This document shows positions 1-4,954 of a stretch of DNA of 9,362 nucleotides, in pieces. The stretch is from JBGTKH01 sp041744735 (lineage in GTDB: Bacteria; Planctomycetota; Planctomycetia; Pirellulales; Pirellulaceae). Position numbers and translations under genes: made by a program. A model generated the notes under the pieces. That model was not told the DNA's origin. It did not search any database and saw nothing but the letters and a program-made list of their open reading frames with translations. The stretch lies in the NCBI GenBank assembly GCA_041744735.1, contig JBGTKH010000073.1, positions 1-9,362 on the forward strand, in the 5' to 3' direction. How positions within the stretch are numbered: the first letter of the stretch is position 1; each line of letters begins with the position of its first letter.

Positions 1-231
1 CACCGCACGCGAGCGCACGTCCCCCAGCCGCTCATAGACCGGAAGCTCTTCTTCCTGACGGATCCGCAGCGCCTCGTCCAACTCGCCGCGGGCAAACAAA
101 ATGTCGGCGATCTTGCCCAGCGTCACCGCACGCGAACGCACGTCCCCCAGCCGCTCATAAACCGGAAGCTGTTCTTGTTTGCGGATGCGCAGTGCCTCGT
201 CTAACTCGCCCTGTTGGAACAGTATGTCACC
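1..231 (-). repeat. 123-bp tandem repeat units encoding 41-residue TPR-like repeats
   Basis: The block starting at position 1 recurs at 124 with a period of 123 bases (41 codons). The first ~80 bases of each unit are nearly identical. They share CACCGCACGCGA, CGCACGTCCCCCAGCCGCTC and CCGGAAGCT, with only scattered substitutions, mostly synonymous. The right-hand unit diverges after about position 210, so it is probably the N-terminal boundary of the array. The array continues beyond the left edge, and its copy number cannot be read here. Confidence 0.9.
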
Positions 232-1146
232 AATACAATCCCAGGCCTCCGTTCGCGACCAATCGTCCCCCGCCGACTCGAAGACTGGAATAATCTCTGT
301 TCGCAACCGCTCAAGCGCTTGGGCTGGTTGGCCCCGTATGAACAGGACTTGTGATTCCAGCATCCGCGCTACAGCCAAATCCCGTTGTCGCTCGTGGTCG
401 CCGGCATGTTGAGCGAGAAACGTATGGATTTGATCCAGCGCCTCGTCGTAATGGGAAAGCCCAATCAGACGGCTAGCTGCGGCCAATTCCGCCGGCCAAT
501 GCTGCTCGGCCATCGTTGGCGACGTGGTTACAACTGAGAGGTGCTCTGGCAACGCGGTTGTCGTGGTTGAGACGATCGTGATGCGTTCCGACTCGATCCA
601 CAGCGAGGCGAAGTCACAAAAATCGGGCGCGAATCGTTTCCACGCCTGTCGCGAATGGGGATGAATGAAGAGTATCCAGACGCAGTCGTAATCACGGGCG
701 AGCAGATCGCGCTGAGCGTTGATCTGGCGCAGCAGGTCGCCGCCGTCGGCAGCACCCAGATACATCACGTCCTCGAACCCATACAACACCAAGCAATCGC
801 GCCGCGAAACGGACTCGGATGGAATCGCTTGGATCATCGCACCCCAAAAGTTCATCGCCGGAAGCCGCTCGGGATTCCAAATCGCGACGTCCAGTTCGCG
901 GACGACGACCTGTAATCGTATCAGCAACGGCCGCATGGCAGCCAGCTTTTCCTGACGTTCCAAAGGCGTGGCCGCTTCGAGAAACACGAGCTTGAATCCG
1001 CGGCCGATCGTCCGTTCCAACAGCCGAGTGAGGCGCGTGAAATCGTCGGTCGATCCAGGCGCAACGCCCTGCGACACCGGGGCGAATGCGGACGAAGTGC
1101 CGTCCGCCGCTGGTTCGCCGTGAGTGGTTCGCCCGGAGTTAGCCAC
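1..1146 (-). CDS. TPR-repeat protein with N-terminal STAND-accessory-like domain (3' end outside window)
   Basis: The minus-strand frame is open from 1212 to the left edge, so at least 382 codons are visible. I choose the GTG at 1144-1146 because GAAAGGG lies 8 bases upstream and the start overlaps the stop of the ATPase gene by 8 bases, which is typical of translational coupling. An in-frame GTG at 1183-1185 is an alternative. Residues ~36-200 form an alpha/beta domain with the segment LVFLEAATPLERQ, a DCLVLYGFEDV strand (Walker-B-like position), NAQRDLLARDYDCVWILFIH and APDFCDFASLWIE. This pattern is familiar from TPR proteins linked to STAND-type ATPases, where the 'apdf..~~s' strand is conserved. 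No Walker A is seen here, so the domain is probably non-catalytic. From ~residue 218 on there are TPR-like helices, becoming regular 41-residue repeats (GELDEALRIR.EE.LPVYERLGDVRSRA). It probably acts as a protein-binding partner of the adjacent ATPase; the biological role is unknown. Confidence 0.85.
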   Translation of the reverse strand, partial: MANSGRTTHGEPAADGTSSAFAPVSQGVAPGSTDDFTRLTRLLERTIGRGFKLVFLEAATPLERQEKLAAMRPLLIRLQVVVRELDVAIWNPERLPAMNFWGAMIQAIPSESVSRRDCLVLYGFEDVMYLGAADGGDLLRQINAQRDLLARDYDCVWILFIHPHSRQAWKRFAPDFCDFASLWIESERITIVSTTTTALPEHLSVVTTSPTMAEQHWPAELAAASRLIGLSHYDEALDQIHTFLAQHAGDHERQRDLAVARMLESQVLFIRGQPAQALERLRTEIIPVFESAGDDWSRTEAWDCIGDILFQQGELDEALRIRKQEQLPVYERLGDVRSRAVTLGKIADILFARGELDEALRIRQEEELPVYERLGDVRSRAV

Positions 1147-2497
1147 GTTTGCGGCCCTTTCTTTTCGGTTTCGGCGGAGCGACACGGCTTTGGAAGTCGG
1201 GCAGGTCGGAGATCAACGGATGGACGTCGTACCAGAGTTCGCCGTTGTATTGAAACGCCAGCCGTTGGAAGAGCACCTGCAAGCATTCTTCGTCTTCACT
1301 GAGCCGCTTTGTCTTGGCAATCTTCGCTAGTGCGTCCCACCAGCCGTTGGCGTCGATGCGATCGCGATACCGTTGCCGTCGCCGTTCCAAAACCCCATCG
1401 ATATCGGAACCGGTGATCGTTTCGCCATTGGCTTCCAGCGTGGCGTCCCGCGCCAGTTCCAACAGTTCCCGGATCGCACCGCCGGAAGCCGCAATGATCC
1501 GGTCCTGGTCCTGAACCGAAGGAATCAACCGGTCGATGTCGATGCGGCGGGCCAGCGCCGACCGTAAAATCTCTCGGCCGGGATCGGTGATGTCCCAATA
1601 TCCCGAGTCCCGTCCTCGCAGCTTGACCGTGGGCATCGTTTCGCAGTGAAATACCGATTCGAGCGACTGCGATTCCGGCCGCAGTACGAGGTCAATCGGC
1701 GGCGTTACGGTGAAGTGGCAGCGCAACGCCTTGAAGCGGTCCGCCGACTGGACCAGCAACCCGTCGATCATCCGCGGATCGTAGCGGTCCATGTTGTCGA
1801 TGATCAACAACAGCGAGCGGCCGGACGGCTGCAATTGCTCGGCGGCGGCGTCCAGTAAATTGTTGACGTGCGCCATCAACGTGCCGGGAAACTTTTGCAG
1901 CGTCTGTTTGATGGACTCGCGGTGCTGGCTCTCGACCTTGAAGCCGGCCGTCAGCGAGGCCAGCAACTTGCCGACAAAAGGAATCCCGGATTCCGCTTTG
2001 GCCCCGGTTTCGATCTGGCCGAGATACGTGCGCCCGCTTTCGTCGGCCAGCACGACTTCGCTGAACCAGCCCTCGACTTTCTTGAGGACGTTTTTAGGAA
2101 GCGGCGTGTTGTGTTGCCGAAATACTTCTTCCACGACGCGAGCGATCACCAACAGCAGGTCTTCCATGGCGAATGAGTTCGCATCCATTTCGACGTTGGC
2201 TTCGAAATAAATCGGAAGGAACTGCGATGAGACATCGTGAGCGAGCCCTTTCAGTTCGGTGCTTTTTCCCGCGCCCCGGTGGCTGGCGAATACGGCATGC
2301 AAAAACTTCCCGGTCGGCGTGCGCAGCAACAGCTTTTTCAATCGCCCGACGACATCGCCCCCGCGCGCCACATTCAAATCGACCCGGCGAGGATCGCCGC
2401 TTTCCAGCGGCACCTCGAAATCCAAGGCGGGCGTCGCTTCGCGCAGAGTTTTGGCTGGGTTCAGCTTCTGCATCGGGGAAGTTTTCTTCGGACTCAT
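1139..2497 (-). CDS. P-loop ATPase (STAND/ORC-like AAA), partner of the TPR protein
   Basis: A 452-residue cytosolic ATPase. Walker A is SHRGAGKST (residues 72-80). Walker B is SLLLIIDNMDR (228-238). CHFTVTPPIDL (260-270) sits where a sensor-1 strand is expected. SGGAIRELLELARDA (338-352) matches the lid/sensor-2 'GG..R.l..la..A' motif of Cdc6/Orc and STAND ATPases. The C-terminal part, ending in QYNGELWYDVHPLI (416-429), resembles a winged-helix region and is followed by a very basic tail (PKPKRKGRKRG) that could touch nucleic acid. The ATG start has only a weak GGA 7 bases upstream. The gene overlaps the TPR gene by 8 bases, so the two products are likely made together in a fixed ratio. Family membership is confident. 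The role (signalling switch, conflict system or DNA-associated ATPase) is inference; no effector domain is visible in this protein. Confidence 0.9.
   Translation of the reverse strand: MSPKKTSPMQKLNPAKTLREATPALDFEVPLESGDPRRVDLNVARGGDVVGRLKKLLLRTPTGKFLHAVFASHRGAGKSTELKGLAHDVSSQFLPIYFEANVEMDANSFAMEDLLLVIARVVEEVFRQHNTPLPKNVLKKVEGWFSEVVLADESGRTYLGQIETGAKAESGIPFVGKLLASLTAGFKVESQHRESIKQTLQKFPGTLMAHVNNLLDAAAEQLQPSGRSLLLIIDNMDRYDPRMIDGLLVQSADRFKALRCHFTVTPPIDLVLRPESQSLESVFHCETMPTVKLRGRDSGYWDITDPGREILRSALARRIDIDRLIPSVQDQDRIIAASGGAIRELLELARDATLEANGETITGSDIDGVLERRRQRYRDRIDANGWWDALAKIAKTKRLSEDEECLQVLFQRLAFQYNGELWYDVHPLISDLPDFQSRVAPPKPKRKGRKRG
1155..1161 (-). promoter_or_regulatory. Ribosome binding site deciding the TPR-protein start
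   Basis: GAAAGGG on the minus strand lies inside the end of the ATPase gene, 8 bases before the GTG at 1144-1146. It supports that start over the in-frame GTG at 1183-1185. Confidence 0.6.
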
Positions 2498-2625
2498 GGA
2501 GACATCCGTATGGCGATTCGATCAAGGGCACCCGCGAAGTTCACGCCAGCGCCGACAATCACAGGCAACCGAGTCATGATATCAGAGCGCGGGGGGGAAT
2601 GTCACACTGATCTGTTCAAGCTGGT

Positions 2626-2883
2626 TCAAGCTGCCTTGCGTACACCGGTCTTGCGACGCAGCCACACGGGGATGCTGGCGGTGTGAATGCGGGGATCGTC
2701 GCGCAACGCTTCGACCACTTGGTCAAGTTGTTCGACGGCGGTTAAGGACAAGTCTACGAACAGCCACTTGCGGCCGCCGAACTCGCACACGCCGCCGCTG
2801 CCATCGAGCCACTCTTGGCGCACCTGGTAACCCAACTTCTCCGCGACCGACAGCGCCTGCTCCAGCAGTTCAACGGTGTGCAT
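2626..2883 (-). CDS. Small conserved protein of unknown function (85 aa)
   Basis: An 85-residue soluble protein starting MHTVELLEQALSVAEKLGY. The order is an amphipathic helix, then VRQEWLDGSGGVCEFGGRKW and LFVDLSLTAVEQLDQVVEALRDDPRI. The compact helix-strand-strand-helix pattern with a Gly-rich turn and one Cys (CEFGG) reads as a real conserved protein. I have the impression of similar uncharacterised planctomycete proteins but cannot assign a function. AGGT lies 9 bases before the ATG, an acceptable ribosome site. The gene is on the same strand as the ATPase/TPR pair but 128 bases upstream of it, so co-transcription is possible but not shown. No signal peptide or membrane segment is visible. 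Confidence 0.75.
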   Translation of the reverse strand: MHTVELLEQALSVAEKLGYQVRQEWLDGSGGVCEFGGRKWLFVDLSLTAVEQLDQVVEALRDDPRIHTASIPVWLRRKTGVRKAA

Positions 2884-2945
2884 CCCAACTTACCTATTCG
2901 CCAAATCCCTGGCGTCGAAAAACTGCGTATGTGTGATGAGACGAC

Positions 2946-2969
2946 GTAGGACGGATTGCCAATCCGTCC
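2946..2969 (+). repeat. Interspersed palindromic tag, family 1, copy A
   Basis: GTA followed by the perfect 21-base palindrome GGACGGATTG-C-CAATCCGTCC. The same 24-base element occurs at 2994-3017 (inverted), 6321-6344 and 6860-6883 (inverted). It is of a type I associate with planctomycete intergenic regions. Confidence 0.9.
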
Positions 2970-2993
2970 GCAATTGCCTCCTCGCGTAAACCA

Positions 2994-3017
2994 GGACGGA
3001 TTGGCAATCCGTCCTAC
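2994..3017 (-). repeat. Interspersed palindromic tag, family 1, copy B (inverted)
   Basis: The exact reverse complement of copy A, 24 bases away. Each copy can fold alone (10-bp arms), or the two can pair with each other over 24 bp around a 24-base loop. A truncated copy (GGCAATCCGTCCTCC) follows at 3023-3037. Confidence 0.9.
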
Positions 3018-3180
3018 GGCGAGGCAATCCGTCCTCCGGCGAGAGCGGCGGATTATATCGGCTTGAGTTTCAGTTGAACAGTTCGATTCGACGATACCAC
3101 CAAAGCAACTAAGTGGCGAATTCACAACAAGTTAAGCCGTAACCGTGAGGCAAGACAGTCAGGCCGGCAGCATCGCGGTA

Positions 3181-3230
3181 AGCGGGTGAAACTAGAAACA
3201 CGCCCGCTGGTTTTTCCGATCGGGCGTTTC
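3181..3230 (+). promoter_or_regulatory. Two mutually exclusive hairpins in the histidine kinase leader
   Basis: The central arm CGCCCG (3201-3206) can pair upstream: AGCGGG-TG (3181-3188) with CA-CG-CCCGCT (3199-3208), with a 2-base bulge. It can also pair downstream: GAAAC-AC-GCCCG (3195-3206) with CGGGCGTTTC (3221-3230), again with a 2-base bulge. The segment lies 28-77 bases before the chosen ATG. Competing stems of this kind can serve attenuation or start-site control, but no U-tract or known riboswitch core is visible. Confidence 0.3.
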
Positions 3231-3245
3231 ATTCCATCCAAGGCG

Positions 3246-3250
3246 AAAGG
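3246..3250 (+). promoter_or_regulatory. Ribosome binding site deciding the histidine kinase start
   Basis: AAAGG lies 7 bases before the ATG at 3258. The alternative in-frame GTG at 3186 has no comparable site and lies inside the leader hairpins. Confidence 0.6.
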
Positions 3251-3257
3251 CGGACCT

Positions 3258-4097
3258 ATGAACTCAGGCACCGGCGAAAACACACCGAGCCTGGAGCAGC
3301 AGGTCGCAATCCTGAAAGAGCAATTGGCTCAGGCGCAAAAGCTGACCGCGCTGGGCGAGTTGGTCAGTACGACCACACACGAATTCAACAATGTGCTGAT
3401 GACGATCATCAACTACGCCAAGATGGGCCTGCGACACAAGGACGAAGCAACACGCGACAAATGTTTTGACAAGATTCTCTCCGCCGGACAAAGGGCAGCC
3501 AAAATCACCAACAGCGTCCTGGGCGTCGCTCGCAACCGCTCCAACGCCTTCGAGCCAACGGACATGGTCAAGCTTGTCGAGGAATCATTGGTTCTGCTTG
3601 AACGTGAAATGAGCAAGTACCGGATCGCGGTCGAGAAACAGTTCGACGCCGTGCCCGCAGCGATGGTCATCGGCAATCAGATTCAGCAAGTGCTGCTGAA
3701 TCTGCTGATCAACGCGCGGCAAGCAATGCTCAAAGGCGGGCGCGTGTTGATTAAACTCAGCCACGATCCGGCCGACGACACCGTGGACCTCATGGTGCGC
3801 GACACCGGCAGCGGCATCCCGCCGGAAAAATTGAGACGCATCTTCGATCCGTTCTTCACCACCAAGAGCGGCCCGGACGAAAGCGGTAAAGGCGGCACGG
3901 GCTTGGGCCTGTCCTCGTGCCGAAACATCATCGAAGCTCACCACGGCCGCATCCGCGTGGAGAGCACCGTGGGCAAAGGTACGGCCTTTACCATCAAGCT
4001 TCCCGTGGCCAGACAGCCTGCGACGCGCGCGGTGCCCGCGCCGGCAACGGCGAATTCACTTCTCAATCATCCAGCGCCCGGCCAGGCTTCGTTCTGA
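3258..4097 (+). CDS. Soluble sensor histidine kinase without a visible sensory domain
   Basis: A 279-residue cytosolic protein from the ATG at 3258. An in-frame GTG at 3186 would add 24 residues but lacks a good ribosome site. After a short coiled coil (LEQQVAILKEQLAQAQKL) comes the phosphoacceptor H-box STTTHEFNNVLM with His41. The ATP-binding domain has an N-box NLLINARQAM (~148-157), D-box DTGSG (182-186), F-box DPFFTTK (197-203) and G2-box GTGLGL (213-218), so it should be catalytically competent. The HEFNN H-box and overall layout resemble NtrB-like kinases. There is no transmembrane segment, PAS, GAF or receiver domain, so the input is probably a partner protein or the coiled coil. No response regulator is encoded nearby, so this is an orphan kinase. 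Its 3' end overlaps the convergent nuclease-like gene by 35 bases. Confidence 0.93.
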   Translation: MNSGTGENTPSLEQQVAILKEQLAQAQKLTALGELVSTTTHEFNNVLMTIINYAKMGLRHKDEATRDKCFDKILSAGQRAAKITNSVLGVARNRSNAFEPTDMVKLVEESLVLLEREMSKYRIAVEKQFDAVPAAMVIGNQIQQVLLNLLINARQAMLKGGRVLIKLSHDPADDTVDLMVRDTGSGIPPEKLRRIFDPFFTTKSGPDESGKGGTGLGLSSCRNIIEAHHGRIRVESTVGKGTAFTIKLPVARQPATRAVPAPATANSLLNHPAPGQASF

Positions 4098-4842
4098 AAA
4101 TAAAACTGGACAATGTTCTCAGCATCGATGTGCCAGCATTGACGAGCGGCGCCACGGAGCTTGTTCGTCGTACATTCGCGCGGCAGTGTTCGGCGAGTTC
4201 CTCCAGCGGTCGCAGTTTGGTCCAGTGAATGCCCCAGCATTGGCGTTGGCCCGCTGCGATCGGCAGTGGATTGAGTTGACCTTCGCGAAGCAGACCGTCG
4301 CGGTCGGTCCAGCCGCTGACGAGGTAGCGATACGGCGCGCCGTGCAGCAGGACATAATACGCGTCATCAACATATTCGGGCCGCATGTCGCCCGGTGTCC
4401 AGCGTGGCGGGCGAACCAGCAGATAGCCGCGGCGCTCGTCGTGATAACGTGTTTGTTTCACCTCGACCGGCTTACCCAAGCCGGTCCAGTGACGCGACAA
4501 GTCGCGGCCACGATTGCCACCGCCACGCTCGGCCGAGCGACGCCAGGCTTCAAATCGGCCGGGACAGAGCAGCAAGCAGGCGACCAACTCCGCGGCCAGT
4601 CCGTCCCGGTCGATCTCTTCATCGGACTGACGCGAAGATTGTTTTCGTGTTCCAAGTTTGCCTTGTTGCGAAAGCCGGCGCTTGTAAGCCACTTGCTGCT
4701 CGACCCACTGGCGACAGTCGGTCACATCCAATTCTGTAACGCATTGATTGCACTGGGGACAATTCAGAAATCCGCGTTTCTTCTTTAGGTCGGCAACACG
4801 AATCACATACTCGACACCACAGTGAGAGAAAGCGATTCGCAC
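4063..4842 (-). CDS. Putative zinc-knuckle/PD-(D/E)XK nuclease-like protein
   Basis: 259 residues from a GTG at 4840-4842 (AGGTG lies 5 bases upstream). The N-terminus (residues 3-34) looks like a degenerate zinc ribbon: HC at 7-8, then CPQC at 28-31 and Cys34. A charged linker follows, then Glu85 in a helix (DGLAAELVACLLL), GRDL with Asp114, and KPVEVKQTRY with Glu127 and Lys129. Together these give the E...D...ExK arrangement of PD-(D/E)XK nucleases. Downstream strands RRGYLLVRPP, VDDAYYVLLHG and YRYLVSGWTDRDGLL resemble nuclease-fold proteins found in phages and mobile DNA. I infer a DNA-processing or restriction-like activity, but the substrate is unknown and the fold call rests on motif spacing alone. 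The last ~30 residues look poorly conserved, consistent with a C-terminus extended into the opposing kinase gene. Confidence 0.7.
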   Translation of the reverse strand: MRIAFSHCGVEYVIRVADLKKKRGFLNCPQCNQCVTELDVTDCRQWVEQQVAYKRRLSQQGKLGTRKQSSRQSDEEIDRDGLAAELVACLLLCPGRFEAWRRSAERGGGNRGRDLSRHWTGLGKPVEVKQTRYHDERRGYLLVRPPRWTPGDMRPEYVDDAYYVLLHGAPYRYLVSGWTDRDGLLREGQLNPLPIAAGQRQCWGIHWTKLRPLEELAEHCRANVRRTSSVAPLVNAGTSMLRTLSSFIFRTKPGRALDD

Positions 4843-4882
4843 TGCTGCACCTGAAACGTAATGCTTGGTCGAGGCTAAGAAA

Positions 4883-4905
4883 GTGGGGTAAGCATCCTGC
4901 TTGCC
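4883..4905 (+). repeat. Interspersed palindromic tag, family 2, copy A
   Basis: A 23-base element (GTGGGGTAAGC-ATCCT-GCTTGCC) containing a 7-bp hairpin, GGTAAGC/GCTTGCC with one G-U pair. It lies downstream of the selenoprotein gene and upstream of the nuclease-like gene. An inverted relative, identical at 19 of 23 positions, sits at 4927-4949. Confidence 0.65.
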
Positions 4906-4926
4906 AACGAGATTTCCGCCAAAAAA

Positions 4927-4949
4927 CGCAAGCTGGAAGCTTACGCCAC
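4927..4949 (-). repeat. Interspersed palindromic tag, family 2, copy B (inverted)
   Basis: On the minus strand this reads GTGGCGTAAGCTTCCAGCTTGCG, given here in two overlapping parts: GTGGCGTAAGCTTCC and TTCCAGCTTGCG. It is related to copy A with four differences and contains its own AAGCT-TCC-AGCTT palindrome. It begins 6 bases after the stop of the selenoprotein gene and could act as its transcript 3' end, although no T-run follows. Confidence 0.65.
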
Positions 4950-4954
4950 GAAGT

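Larger units (their letters stand above)
2884..3257 (+). other. Divergent intergenic region (374 bp) with palindromic tags and leader hairpins
   Basis: This gap separates the divergent 85-residue gene (minus) and the histidine kinase (plus), so it should contain both promoters. I see no convincing -35/-10 pair. It holds an inverted pair of 24-base palindromic tags (2946-3017), a partial third copy (about 3023-3037), and two overlapping, mutually exclusive hairpins just before the kinase start (3181-3230). No coding capacity is supported. Confidence 0.6.

Noticed and set aside
2614..2633. Tandem 10-base duplication GTTCAAGCTG at the end of the 85-residue gene, considered as an operator
   Set aside because: Only two copies, overlapping a stop codon, with no palindromic character; probably a chance duplication.
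1791..2686. Several plus-strand ORFs (1791-2210, 2173-2610, 2237-2686) opposite the ATPase gene
   Set aside because: No protein-like patterns; the minus-strand frame carries Walker A, Walker B and lid motifs.
2940..3040. Palindrome cluster considered as a CRISPR array
   Set aside because: Copies are in opposite orientation, spacers are not regular, and only two full copies exist; it is an interspersed palindromic repeat.
3186..3257. Longer histidine kinase N-terminus from the GTG at 3186
   Set aside because: No good ribosome site; the segment is inside hairpins, and the extra 24 residues look non-coding. The ATG at 3258 has AAAGG at proper spacing.
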